NCBI GenBank assembly: GCA_902561015.1
Contig: CACENB010000006.1
Span: forward strand, 1-51,926
Length of the DNA: 51,926 bases
Source: an uncultured Pelagibacteraceae bacterium
GTDB lineage: Bacteria > Pseudomonadota > Alphaproteobacteria > Pelagibacterales > Pelagibacteraceae
Direction of reading: 5' to 3'
This document shows positions 1-8,563 of this stretch, in pieces (positions within the stretch are counted from its first letter, which is position 1; each line of letters begins with the position of its first letter). The notes beneath the pieces are model-generated. The model was not told the DNA's origin. It ran no database searches and saw only the letters and a list, made by a program, of their open reading frames with translations. Made by a program: the position numbers and the translations under genes.

Positions 1-488
1 CACATCAAAATGTTGTAAATTTATGGAAAAATATTTTTAATATTACTTTATCAAAAAATAATTTTAAAGTTGATAAATCAATAGAATTTAGTGGCAAGAA
101 AAACACGTATAAAATAATTCTAGAAAATGATCAATATCGTTCATATGATGTTAGATATGAAACTGTTAAAAATACATTAAATTTAATTAAAAAAAATTTA
201 TGGTTCGGCGTAGGTTTTGGAAATCTTGCTCAAATAAAATATAAGAATTATATAAGTCATTCTTATTTAATAAATTTTTTAGCAGCTTATGGCCTTCTTG
301 GTTTTATTTTTTTCATATCTTTTATATTTGTTATTTTGCGAGTTAACTATTCTCAAAATTATGAAATATTAAAATCAATATTATTTTTAAGCTTTATATT
401 ATTAACTTTGTTAGCTACACCTGATTTGCCTTGGTTCTTTGGTTTATTAGTATTTTTGGCAACAAATAAAAGTTTAGATTTTAAATGA
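1..488 (+). CDS. O-antigen polymerase/ligase-like membrane protein, C-terminal part only
   Basis: The reading frame is open from base 3 to a TGA at 486-488; its beginning lies outside the window. The visible 161 residues have a soluble loop followed by hydrophobic segments. A G-V-G-F-G-N motif is followed by H-S-Y-L-I-N-F-L and A-Y-G-L-L-G-F, the usual end of the Wzy/WaaL O-antigen ligase-polymerase fold, where a histidine loop precedes the last membrane helices. Such proteins act in the inner membrane on undecaprenyl-linked glycans facing the periplasm. The stop overlaps the next ATG (485-487) as ATGA, so the two genes are probably translated together. Whether it polymerises repeat units or ligates glycan to lipid A cannot be told from this fragment. 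Confidence 0.75.
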   Translation, partial: HQNVVNLWKNIFNITLSKNNFKVDKSIEFSGKKNTYKIILENDQYRSYDVRYETVKNTLNLIKKNLWFGVGFGNLAQIKYKNYISHSYLINFLAAYGLLGFIFFISFIFVILRVNYSQNYEILKSILFLSFILLTLLATPDLPWFFGLLVFLATNKSLDFK

Positions 489-1558
489 AAATTTGTCATT
501 TTATATCAGGCTTGAAATCTGGGGGAACCGAAAGAAACTTACTTTATTTAATAAATAATGACAGCTCGAACGATATATATATTTACTCTTTTAAAAAAAC
601 CAATTTTTATTTCAAAAAAAAAAAAAATTTAAAAATTTTATTTCCAAAAAAAAAAAACTTTTTTTCAAGTTTGAATCATATATTCAAAATTCCAATTTAT
701 CTACTTAAAGAAAAACCAGATAGAATTATTTCTTGGATGAGTCATGCAAATGTAATTGTAGGTTTTTTTTCATTTTTTTTTAGTAAAAAAAAAGTAATTT
801 GGAATATTCGGTCATCAGGGGATGAATATAATTTATTTAATAAAAATTTTTTAATATATAGTTTACAGAGTTTACTTTCTTATCTTGTGACAGAAAAAGT
901 AATTTATAATTCCAATTATAGTAAAAATAATCATACTAAACTTTTGATTAATAAAAAATTAGGTGTTGTGGTATATAATGGTTTCAAAAAACAAAAAATT
1001 CAAAACAGAAACACAAAAAACAAAAAATTAAATTTTTTGTGTGTTGCTAGATATCATCCAATTAAAAATCATTTAAAATTATTTAAGGCTTTTAGCTTAT
1101 TTAATAAAGATGAAAAAAACTGGAAACTAACTTTAGTAGGAAGGGATATATTTCAATTAAAAAAAGACTTTAAAGAATTATTAATTACCAATAAAATTTT
1201 GGAAAAAATTTCTTTTATTGATGAATATCAAAATTTAGATAAAATTTATAAAAGATCTGATTTTCATGTATTAGCCAGCGACGCAGAATCTTTTCCGAAT
1301 GTAGTGGGAGAGTCCATGAGTCATGGTGTGCCAGCAATTTCAGTAAATGTTGGAGATGTTAGAAAAATGATTTTTGATAAGAGATTAATATGTAAAAAGA
1401 ATAATTTTTATTCATTGGCCAATACTTTATTACAAGCAAAAAAAATATTTAAAAATAAAAAAGACTACAACAAGTTAAGACAGAATTGTAAAGATTTTAT
1501 TGATAAAAAATTTTCTTTATCTAGAATGATTTATCAATTTAAAAAGCACATAAATTAG
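485..1558 (+). CDS. GT4-type glycosyltransferase
   Basis: A 357-residue protein with a two-Rossmann GT-B layout. The N-terminus has the H-F-I-S-G-L-K-S-G-G-T-E-R acceptor-side glycine loop. Near residues 264-277 the motif A-S-D-A-E-S-F-P-N-V-V-G-E matches the donor-binding E-x7-E signature of family 4 retaining glycosyltransferases, followed by S-H-G-V-P-A-I. It would transfer a sugar from a nucleotide donor to a lipid-linked glycan on the cytoplasmic side of the inner membrane; donor and linkage cannot be read from sequence. It overlaps the preceding polymerase-like gene by 4 bases. Two long A runs (14 and 12) lie early in the gene and encode lysine stretches, so slippage could shift the frame. 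Confidence 0.85.
   Translation: MKICHFISGLKSGGTERNLLYLINNDSSNDIYIYSFKKTNFYFKKKKNLKILFPKKKNFFSSLNHIFKIPIYLLKEKPDRIISWMSHANVIVGFFSFFFSKKKVIWNIRSSGDEYNLFNKNFLIYSLQSLLSYLVTEKVIYNSNYSKNNHTKLLINKKLGVVVYNGFKKQKIQNRNTKNKKLNFLCVARYHPIKNHLKLFKAFSLFNKDEKNWKLTLVGRDIFQLKKDFKELLITNKILEKISFIDEYQNLDKIYKRSDFHVLASDAESFPNVVGESMSHGVPAISVNVGDVRKMIFDKRLICKKNNFYSLANTLLQAKKIFKNKKDYNKLRQNCKDFIDKKFSLSRMIYQFKKHIN
614..657 (+). repeat. Two long poly(A) tracts inside a glycosyltransferase gene
   Basis: A14 at 614-627 and A12 at 646-657 lie about 45 codons into the glycosyltransferase reading frame. They encode lysine runs. Tracts this long are prone to replication or transcription slippage and also to sequencing error. 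Confidence 0.8.
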
Positions 1559-1580
1559 AATTAATAGAAATAATAATTTA

Positions 1581-3539
1581 ATGAAAAAAACAAATATATT
1601 TATTCAATGCAGAACATCATCAACCAGATTTCCAAATAAAATTTTTACTAAAATTTCAAATGATTATTTAATTGAAATATTAATTAAAAGAATTTTAAAA
1701 TGTAAAAAAATAAATGACGTAATATTGCTTGCACCAAAAAAAGATAAAAAAGTAATAAACTCAAAAAAAATTAAGATACCAGAAATAAAATTTTTTTATG
1801 GTAGTGAAAATAATGTTTTTGAGAGATTTTTTAAAGCATCTTTAAAATACAAATCTAAATATATTGTAAGATTGACATCTGATTGTCCGCTTGTTGATCC
1901 TAGTATGATAGAGAGTATGATTGATATAATTTCAAGAAAAAAACTTGAATATATAAGTAATACTTCACCACCCACATTTCCTGATGGTTTAGATATAGAA
2001 ATTTTTGACACTAGTTTATTAAAATATTTTTCTAAAAAAAATCTAAGTCCTCAAGAGAAAGAACATGTGACTTTGTGTATCAAAAAAATGAAAAGTATTA
2101 AAAAGGGAAATTTATTTTCAACTATCGATATGTCAGAAAGTAGAATTACTGTTGATTATAAATCTGATTTAAAAATTTTACAAAAGTTATCAAAAAAAAA
2201 GGATCTTAAAAAAATTACTTATAATGAGATATGCAAATATTTACGTGAAATAAATGAAAAAAATTCTCTTCGAAATGAAAAACTAATGAGAAATAAAACA
2301 CAAAAAATGTGGCTTAAGGCAAACAAATTTATCCCAGGTGGGAACTCTCTTCTATCAAAAAATCCAAAAATTTATGATGAAGAAAATTGGCCATCACATT
2401 TTGAAAGTGCCTCTGGTATAGAAGTAAAAGATCTAGATGGAAAAAAATATTTAGATTTTAGCAATATGGGTGTTGGTACGAATATACTTGGATATAATAA
2501 TAAAAAAATAAATAGATTTGTTGTTAAAAAATTGCAAAGAAGCAACATGAGCTCTTTAAATTGTCCCGAGGAGGTTATGTTAGCAGAAAAAATGGTAAAA
2601 ATGCACCCTTGGTCAAATAAAGCACTTTTCACAAGAACTGGAGCTGAGGCCAATGCAATTTCCGTTAGACTAGCAAGGGCATATAATAAAAAAAATATTG
2701 TGCTCATATGTGGTTATCATGGATGGAGTGATTGGTATTTAAGTGCTAATTTTTCAAATAAAAAAAATTTAAACAATCATCTTTTCAATAATTTGAAAAT
2801 TAGTGGTGTAGACAAAAGCCTTAAAAATTCATCCTCTACTTTTGAATTTAATGATTTAGATGGGTTTAAAAAATTAATTAGAAAACAAAAAAATTTAATT
2901 TCTGCAGTTATAATGGAAGTTAAAAGAGATTTAGAGCCTAAAATGAGTTTTTTAAAATATGTTAGATCCACATGTACAAAAAACAACATAGTTTTAATTT
3001 TTGACGAGTGTACCTCAGGATTTAGAGAAAATTTTGGAGGGATTCATTTAAAATATGGGATTAAACCAGATATTGCAATGTTTGGTAAAGCACTTGGAAA
3101 TGGTTTTGCAATAAACATGCTATTAGGTAAATCAGAAATGATGGAAAAAAAATTTGAATCTTTTATTAGCAGTACTTTTTGGACGGAGAGAATAGGTCCC
3201 TCTGCTGGATTAAAAACATTGAAAGAAATGGAAAGCTTAAAAAGTTGGAAAATTATTTGTCGAAATGGAAAATATTTAAGGAAAAAAATTAGTAATATTT
3301 TAAAGGGTAATAAAAATGTCTTTTTAAATAAACAAGGTATTATCCCTAATTTACAATTAAAATTTTCAAAAAATTCTATAAAAAAAATTTATATCAACTA
3401 CATGTTAAGTAAAGGAATTCTCGCATCAGATAGAATATATCTAAGTATTTCACACAATAAAAAAGAAATGGAGAATTTTTTATTCAATTTCAAACTTTTT
3501 GTAGATCATATCAAAAAAAATAACTTTATGTTTAATTAA
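1581..3539 (+). CDS. SpsF-like cytidylyltransferase fused to class III aminotransferase
   Basis: A 652-residue two-domain protein. Residues 1 to about 220 resemble SpsF/CMP-sugar cytidylyltransferases: an N-terminal I-Q-C-R-T-S-S-T-R-F-P-N-K nucleotide loop, then R-L-T-S-D-C-P-L-V-D and F-P-D-G-L-D-I-E. From about residue 235 to the end it is a class III PLP aminotransferase like glutamate-1-semialdehyde aminomutase, with P-G-G near its start, T-G-A-E-A-N, G-Y-H-G-W, an F-D-E-C cofactor pocket and F-G-K-A-L-G-N-G, where K503 is the expected Schiff-base lysine. The linked activities suggest amination of a keto-sugar followed by nucleotide activation, or a two-step route to a CMP-linked amino sugar; this is inference. 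It is unlikely to serve heme synthesis, given the fusion and the sugar-gene setting. Confidence 0.8.
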   Translation: MKKTNIFIQCRTSSTRFPNKIFTKISNDYLIEILIKRILKCKKINDVILLAPKKDKKVINSKKIKIPEIKFFYGSENNVFERFFKASLKYKSKYIVRLTSDCPLVDPSMIESMIDIISRKKLEYISNTSPPTFPDGLDIEIFDTSLLKYFSKKNLSPQEKEHVTLCIKKMKSIKKGNLFSTIDMSESRITVDYKSDLKILQKLSKKKDLKKITYNEICKYLREINEKNSLRNEKLMRNKTQKMWLKANKFIPGGNSLLSKNPKIYDEENWPSHFESASGIEVKDLDGKKYLDFSNMGVGTNILGYNNKKINRFVVKKLQRSNMSSLNCPEEVMLAEKMVKMHPWSNKALFTRTGAEANAISVRLARAYNKKNIVLICGYHGWSDWYLSANFSNKKNLNNHLFNNLKISGVDKSLKNSSSTFEFNDLDGFKKLIRKQKNLISAVIMEVKRDLEPKMSFLKYVRSTCTKNNIVLIFDECTSGFRENFGGIHLKYGIKPDIAMFGKALGNGFAINMLLGKSEMMEKKFESFISSTFWTERIGPSAGLKTLKEMESLKSWKIICRNGKYLRKKISNILKGNKNVFLNKQGIIPNLQLKFSKNSIKKIYINYMLSKGILASDRIYLSISHNKKEMENFLFNFKLFVDHIKKNNFMFN

Positions 3540-3551
3540 TAATTAATTCAG

Positions 3552-4862
3552 ATGAATTTGAAATATTATTATAATTTAGCTAAATCTGATTTATTCCCTA
3601 TTTGTAGAAGTATTACTGGCAATGGTATTCAAAAAAGTTTGAAAATAATTAAAAAAGAATTTCCGAAACTTAAAATTTTGAAAAAAAAATCAGGCTCAAA
3701 AGTTTATGATTGGAAAATTCCACCAGAATGGATAATTAGAGATGCTTATGTTAAAGATAAAAATGATAAAGTTATAATAGATTTTAAAATCCATAATTTG
3801 CATGTGGTAAATTTTTCAAAACCTATAAAAAAAAGAATCCAGTTTAAATATTTAAGGAGAAAATTGTATTTTAATAGGGATCTTCCTAACTCTATTCCTT
3901 ACGTTACATCGTATTATAAAAAAGACTGGGGGTTTTGTATTTCATATAATCATTATAAAAGGCTCATTAAAAGTTATAAACCCTCTGATTTTTTTTTTAT
4001 TAATATAAATTCAAATTTTAAATATTCAGGCAATCTTGTTTTGGGAGAATATTTTTTGAAAGGTAAAAATAAAAAGGAAATTTTAATTTCCACATATTTA
4101 TGTCACCCCTCTATGGCGAATAATGAATTATCAGGACCAATAGTAAGTATGGCTTTAATCAATTATTTTAGCAATTTTAAGAAACTAGATAAGAGTATTA
4201 GATTTATATTTGTCCCTGAAACTATTGGATCAATTAGTTATATTTCAAAAAATATTTCAAAATTAAAAAGAAATGTTCTCGGTGGTTTTAACTTGTCGTG
4301 TATTGGAGATGAGAGAAGACATTCTTGCATGCTAACAAAATATGAAAATACAGCCTCTGACGAAGCTATAATTCAAGCTTATAAAAAATTAAAAATTAAA
4401 AATTTTAAAATATATTCTTTTCTTGAAAGAGGATCTGATGAAAGACAATATAATTCACCAGGTATAGACTTGCCAATAGCATCAATATTTAGGTCAAAGT
4501 ATGGAACTTATCCAGAATATCATTCTTCATTAGATGATTTTAATTTAGTGACACCTAAGGGAGTTAAAGGTGGATTTGATGTCGCAAAAGAAGCGATTAA
4601 GTTTTTACTAAAAAACAAATATCCAACAAGTAAGATTTTATGTGAACCAAATTTAGGCAAAAGAGGATTATATCCAACTTTATCTCACAAAAAAAAAATA
4701 AGTAATATAATTTCTGGAAGGAAATATTTAGACTTTTTACAATACTCTGATGGTAACAATTCATTGAATAAAATTTTTCGATTAATTAGTGTAGACAACA
4801 TTAGAGGAAATAAGATTTATAAGAAATTAATAAAAAATAAAATTTTATCATCTAATAGTTAA
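3552..4862 (+). CDS. DUF4910/M28-like aminopeptidase-domain protein of polysaccharide clusters (copy 1)
   Basis: A 436-residue protein of the aminopeptidase-like family (DUF2172 insert, DUF4910 catalytic fold, C-terminal winged helix) common in surface-glycan loci. It opens with F-P-I-C-R-S-I-T-G-N-G, typical of the family. Candidate zinc ligands are H185 in L-C-H-P-S, E223 in V-P-E-T and H324 in E-Y-H-S-S-L-D-D. The position that normally holds a bridging Asp (A-N-D in relatives) is Asn191 here, which may weaken two-metal catalysis. The last 60 residues look like a winged helix. Its substrate is unknown; removal of an amide-linked amino acid or acyl group from a sugar is a guess. Its 3' end overlaps the opposing SGNH gene by 11 bases. 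A second copy lies at 9699-11012. Confidence 0.75.
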   Translation: MNLKYYYNLAKSDLFPICRSITGNGIQKSLKIIKKEFPKLKILKKKSGSKVYDWKIPPEWIIRDAYVKDKNDKVIIDFKIHNLHVVNFSKPIKKRIQFKYLRRKLYFNRDLPNSIPYVTSYYKKDWGFCISYNHYKRLIKSYKPSDFFFININSNFKYSGNLVLGEYFLKGKNKKEILISTYLCHPSMANNELSGPIVSMALINYFSNFKKLDKSIRFIFVPETIGSISYISKNISKLKRNVLGGFNLSCIGDERRHSCMLTKYENTASDEAIIQAYKKLKIKNFKIYSFLERGSDERQYNSPGIDLPIASIFRSKYGTYPEYHSSLDDFNLVTPKGVKGGFDVAKEAIKFLLKNKYPTSKILCEPNLGKRGLYPTLSHKKKISNIISGRKYLDFLQYSDGNNSLNKIFRLISVDNIRGNKIYKKLIKNKILSSNS

Positions 4863-6051
4863 GGACGCTTTTTACTAAAAATTCGTGAAAAATTTGATTA
4901 CCCTCAATATTAAAATGGCCTCTTCTGTTAGAATATAATTCTCTGTAGTCCTCTGAATATATGGAACTAATAAAATCAATTATATTAATTTTTTCACTTA
5001 AGTTATTAATTAAATATTTGTAATAACTCTTTTCGTCATTATCAGAGATTAAATTTGAAAAACTTTTTGGATGTCTTATTAATATAACATGCAAATTTCC
5101 ATTCCAACTTTGAACCTCGTTATTAACGTTCTCTAAAATCTTTTTGTATATAATAAAACTCTCCTTTTTGAATGAAAAACTAAATAGATGACCTCTTAAA
5201 TTAGTCAACTTTACAAAAGAAAAAAATTGATTTAAGAGAGATTGTGGATTTTCCTCTGTTTTTATATTCAATTGTTTAAATATTAAATCGTCGATGATGT
5301 TTTGTTTTTTTGTCAACTTCTGATCGAAATTTTTATTTAAATAATTTCCATAATTTTTGACCTCAGATGGTAGATCCTTTCTTAAATCATTCGAAAAATA
5401 TATCCACAAAACATTTCTTGGTTTTAATTTAGTAATATATTCTCTAAAAATACCATATTGAATAAGAGGACCCGATCCTGGACATGATAGGTTAAGTGTT
5501 TTGGGATATTTTTGTGCATGTAAATTTGCAAAACCATCACTGCTTTCTACATCTGCACCCCAAGTAAAAGAATCTCCTAAAAATATATAATCAAATGAGC
5601 TTAAATCCCAAATACTATTTTCATTTTTAAAACCATACCTATCATTAATTGAAGAGTCAGTTGCAAGATTCTCTGAGTTTAAAAAATTTATTTTTTTAAA
5701 AGAAATACCACCTAAAGGATAGATATTTAGATTTTCTTTATTTACAAAACTAGAACCACACACCTGTTTTACAAATCCTTTTGGTTTTGATGAATAATTT
5801 CTTTGGTCTTTCAATGTAAGATGGAACTCTAAAAAATATAAAATTATAAAAAAAAATAATCCAGTAATATATGTAGGTTTAGTTAAAAAATCTTTTCTTA
5901 AAAAAAATAATATTAGCAATAGGATAATTATAGTAATACCAAAAAAAGTTCTAAAATCAGAGATTAAGTTATCTTCATTTATAACATTTGAGATAACTAA
6001 AAACAAAAATGATAATATAACTACTCTTATTAAATTTTTTTTATTTAACAT
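4852..6051 (-). CDS. Membrane-anchored SGNH/GDSL hydrolase-like protein
   Basis: A 399-residue protein. The first ~80 residues contain three hydrophobic segments; the rest is an SGNH fold probably placed outside the cytoplasm. F-L-G-D-S-F-T-W-G gives the block I serine, C-P-G-S-G the block II glycine, a Y-F-S-N-D segment the block III asparagine, and R-G-H-F-N-I-E-G-N near the end supplies the catalytic histidine context of block V. Relatives act as acetyl or acyl esterases or transferases on surface glycans, so O-acyl editing of the polysaccharide is the likely role. The ATG start at 6051 precedes the first membrane segment. It is 8 bases downstream of the formyltransferase gene and probably co-transcribed with it. 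Confidence 0.7.
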   Translation of the reverse strand: MLNKKNLIRVVILSFLFLVISNVINEDNLISDFRTFFGITIIILLLILFFLRKDFLTKPTYITGLFFFIILYFLEFHLTLKDQRNYSSKPKGFVKQVCGSSFVNKENLNIYPLGGISFKKINFLNSENLATDSSINDRYGFKNENSIWDLSSFDYIFLGDSFTWGADVESSDGFANLHAQKYPKTLNLSCPGSGPLIQYGIFREYITKLKPRNVLWIYFSNDLRKDLPSEVKNYGNYLNKNFDQKLTKKQNIIDDLIFKQLNIKTEENPQSLLNQFFSFVKLTNLRGHLFSFSFKKESFIIYKKILENVNNEVQSWNGNLHVILIRHPKSFSNLISDNDEKSYYKYLINNLSEKINIIDFISSIYSEDYRELYSNRRGHFNIEGNQIFHEFLVKSVLNY

Positions 6052-6059
6052 TCAAAATG

Positions 6060-7064
6060 TTATTTTTTGAGACCTTTTGAATTATAGAATATTCTTTTAT
6101 TAAAATTTTTTTCTAACAGATTACTTGGAGTAAAAAAACGATCACCCTCTTTTACCTTTGATAATATATTATTTTTATTTTTATCTAAAACCTCCTCAAT
6201 TATAAGGCAGTTTTTTCCACTGGTTGATACAACAATCCAATTATTGTCATGGCGAATAACTATTCCAGCCATATATGGGTGATTTGTAAGTTCACCTCCA
6301 TGAAGCTGTGCCTTTTTAATATTTACTTTAATATTTTTATTATTCAAAAAGGTTGTTACCCCACAATAGGGATCTTCAAATGAATTAATCATATTTATTA
6401 ATTCTAAATCTTTTAAGTTCCAGTCAAGATAACTATTATCAAATTGATTTATTCTTGGGTAATATGATCCAATATACTTAGGGTTATTCGTTAGATCAAA
6501 ATCAAAATTATTGTTTATATTTTTTAAAAATTTTTCATAAAAACTTATCATTTTTTGATTACTAAATTTTTCAAACTCATGTGGTTTAGTACAACTTTTT
6601 GGAAACAAGTTTTTTTCGTACATTAATATTTTACCCATATCAATATTTTCAGTTACCATATGCACTATTTGATTATCTATACGATCATTTTGTAATATAC
6701 GCCAAGTAAAACCTCCACCACCTCTACTAAATGGCAGTCTACTAGCATGAAAGTTTACGAGGTTATTTTTACATATATTATTAATTATATTTTTTGTAAA
6801 AATAAGTCTTGATCCTAATGATATAAATAAGGTGTCTTCATTTTTATTTATTTCTTTAAGGTAATTTTCAAAGCTAGTATTTATTTTATCAAAAATCTTT
6901 ATATTTTTTTTTGATTTAAAATTTTTATACTGATTACTTGAAGTGATAATAAGTGTTTTATAATTTAATTTTTTGTTAATACCTATTAGGTCTTCGATGA
7001 TATCAATAAATCCAAAAAATATTATCTTTTTAAATTTTTTATTAAAGGATATTTTTTTTTTCAT
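6060..7064 (-). CDS. Sugar N-formyltransferase-like protein with N-H-D triad
   Basis: A 334-residue member of the methionyl-tRNA formyltransferase superfamily. The active-site block N-F-H-A-S-R-L-P-F-S-R-G-G has the Asn-x-His pair, and N-I-D-M-G-K-I-L supplies the Asp, so the catalytic triad is complete. A C-terminal segment (Y-L-D-W-N, then D-P-Y-C-G-V-T-T-F) resembles the Fmt C-terminal subdomain. Its location in a sugar island and its divergence from housekeeping Fmt suggest transfer of formyl from N10-formyltetrahydrofolate to an amino sugar. The ATG at 7064 overlaps the stop of the upstream nuclease-like gene as ATGA, so translation is probably coupled. The acceptor sugar is unknown. Confidence 0.75.
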   Translation of the reverse strand: MKKKISFNKKFKKIIFFGFIDIIEDLIGINKKLNYKTLIITSSNQYKNFKSKKNIKIFDKINTSFENYLKEINKNEDTLFISLGSRLIFTKNIINNICKNNLVNFHASRLPFSRGGGGFTWRILQNDRIDNQIVHMVTENIDMGKILMYEKNLFPKSCTKPHEFEKFSNQKMISFYEKFLKNINNNFDFDLTNNPKYIGSYYPRINQFDNSYLDWNLKDLELINMINSFEDPYCGVTTFLNNKNIKVNIKKAQLHGGELTNHPYMAGIVIRHDNNWIVVSTSGKNCLIIEEVLDKNKNNILSKVKEGDRFFTPSNLLEKNFNKRIFYNSKGLKK

Positions 7065-7639
7065 ATTAAAATTTTTTGTAAATTTTTTTCTATAACGTAT
7101 TTTAATTTATTATTCTTTTTTTTTGCTATCTTTAATGCAATAAGAAGTGTTTTACAATCCTCTAAAGCATCATGCTTTAGTCTCTTAGTGCTTGTTTTTA
7201 AATTTTTTTGGATTGTTGAAGTATTCTTATTATTAAAAACTTTTCTAAGATTTAAGAAGTTATATTTTCTTCTTTTTTTTTTTAATTTATAATAAGTAAA
7301 ATTCAATTTTATTATCTGTAAGTCATCTCCATTAGAGCAAACTATTTCATTTTGCTTTATATCATTTAAAATATTTAAAATTTTATTTTTAGAAGTTTTT
7401 TTAATTTTCAATATATTTTCATTAAGATTTGTTAATGATGTAATTCTTTTTGGTATTTTTTGGACGGGAAAAAAAAAATAATTATTTTTTTTTATTATTT
7501 TGTTTAATTTTAAATCATATTTAATACGACCAATTTGTATTATTTCAGGAAATAATTTATCTTTATTTAACCTAAGTTTTTCAATAGAATGACATTTTGA
7601 TAAACTTAAATATTCAGTATCAATTATATTTACAATCAC
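7061..7639 (-). CDS. Divergent DEDDh-type 3'-5' exonuclease-like protein
   Basis: A 192-residue protein with a GTG start. The pattern of RNase T/DNA polymerase III epsilon-type exonucleases is visible: I-I-D-T-E-Y gives D7 and E9 (ExoI), I-T-S-L-T-N-L-N matches the usual I-T-G-I-T segment, S-N-G-D-D gives D105/D106 (ExoII), and K-H-D-A-L-E-D gives H156-x4-D161 (ExoIII, DEDDh type). Spacing and length fit a single exonuclease domain. The rest is very divergent and lysine-rich. It abuts the methyltransferase stop upstream and overlaps the formyltransferase start by 4 bases, so it sits in one transcript with sugar-modifying genes. Why a nuclease should be here is unknown; a non-nucleolytic role for the fold cannot be excluded. 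Confidence 0.6.
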   Translation of the reverse strand: MIVNIIDTEYLSLSKCHSIEKLRLNKDKLFPEIIQIGRIKYDLKLNKIIKKNNYFFFPVQKIPKRITSLTNLNENILKIKKTSKNKILNILNDIKQNEIVCSNGDDLQIIKLNFTYYKLKKKRRKYNFLNLRKVFNNKNTSTIQKNLKTSTKRLKHDALEDCKTLLIALKIAKKKNNKLKYVIEKNLQKILI

Positions 7640-8485
7640 TTACTTTTTTTTACATTCTAGAATAAATCCAGAGGCGAGAAAATTTCCACGCCAATCATTT
7701 GGATTTTCAATTTTCAATGAATTAAGATAAAATTTTTTTTTTGACATATTTTCAAAATACGGTGGTAAATAATGATAATGATAAAAATAAATATTTTCTT
7801 TTTTAAGTCCTACTTTTTTTAATAATTCATCATCTATATTAAGTGGATTATGAGATGTTGAAAAAACTCCCACATCATCAATATTTTTCTTTTTATTTCT
7901 TAAATCGAAATTTCTTAATATCTTTTTTAATAGAAGTTTTTCTTTTCCAATCAACCTGTCTTCATTGAAAAGTTCTTTAAAAAAAATTTTTGTATAATTA
8001 TTAAACGTGGAAATGTTAAATAGTTTATTTCTTAATGAAAAGATTATTTTTCCATTTTTTCTAAGAATTTGGGTTTGCTTATTTAAAGTTTTAAAAATAT
8101 TTTTTGAATAATAAAATGCTCCAAGTCCTAAGATACAATCGTAATAATTTCTTTTAATTTTTTTTGGATTTTCGAAATCATTACAAAAAATTAGATTTTC
8201 ATTTAGATTATGTTTCTTCAAATTTTTTTTAGCTTCTTTTACCATATTAGAAGACTTATCGTAACCACTTATATCGAAACCTTTTTTTTTAATTATTATT
8301 AAAGGCATTCCACTTCCACATCCCGCGTCTAAAATTTTTTTCGGCTTATTTTTATTGAGAATACTTAAGACAATTTTTAACCTTAGGTCGTTAGCTGGGT
8401 ATTGATTGAAATTTTTTTTTTTTGAATATAAATTAAGATAATTTTTGGATATATTCCTTTTATTAAAATAGTTGTAAGCTTTCAT
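7640..8485 (-). CDS. Class I SAM-dependent methyltransferase
   Basis: A Rossmann methyltransferase with the SAM-binding motif I-L-D-A-G-C-G-S-G-M-P and, about 20 residues on, the acidic strand end S-G-Y-D-K. I place the start at the ATG at 8483-8485 (281 residues). A longer frame opens with TTG at 8560, but that would leave only 3 bases before the divergent sulfotransferase start, with no room for either promoter. The C-terminal half has few recognisable features. It is the first gene of a four-gene - strand set (methyltransferase, nuclease-like, formyltransferase, SGNH). The target is probably a sugar or its precursor; that is inferred from context only. Confidence 0.75.
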   Translation of the reverse strand: MKAYNYFNKRNISKNYLNLYSKKKNFNQYPANDLRLKIVLSILNKNKPKKILDAGCGSGMPLIIIKKKGFDISGYDKSSNMVKEAKKNLKKHNLNENLIFCNDFENPKKIKRNYYDCILGLGAFYYSKNIFKTLNKQTQILRKNGKIIFSLRNKLFNISTFNNYTKIFFKELFNEDRLIGKEKLLLKKILRNFDLRNKKKNIDDVGVFSTSHNPLNIDDELLKKVGLKKENIYFYHYHYLPPYFENMSKKKFYLNSLKIENPNDWRGNFLASGFILECKKK

Positions 8486-8563
8486 AAATAGTATAATTCT
8501 GTTTATATATATTTTTAAATAAGATTTAAAAGATTTAATAAATAAATATTTAACTTTCAAAAT

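Noticed and set aside
1796..2989. Antisense open frames within the fusion gene
   Set aside because: They are shadows of the recognised + strand coding sequence, with no family features. The same holds for other short opposite-strand frames throughout the window.
1581..3539. Glutamate-1-semialdehyde aminomutase for heme synthesis
   Set aside because: The aminotransferase half is similar, but fusion to a cytidylyltransferase and the glycan setting point to sugar amination.
6060..7064. Housekeeping methionyl-tRNA formyltransferase (fmt)
   Set aside because: It is divergent and lies in a modification operon without def or other fmt neighbours; sugar formylation fits better.
8486..8560. Methyltransferase start at TTG 8560
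   Set aside because: It would leave 3 bases to the divergent sulfotransferase; ATG 8485 leaves room for promoters.
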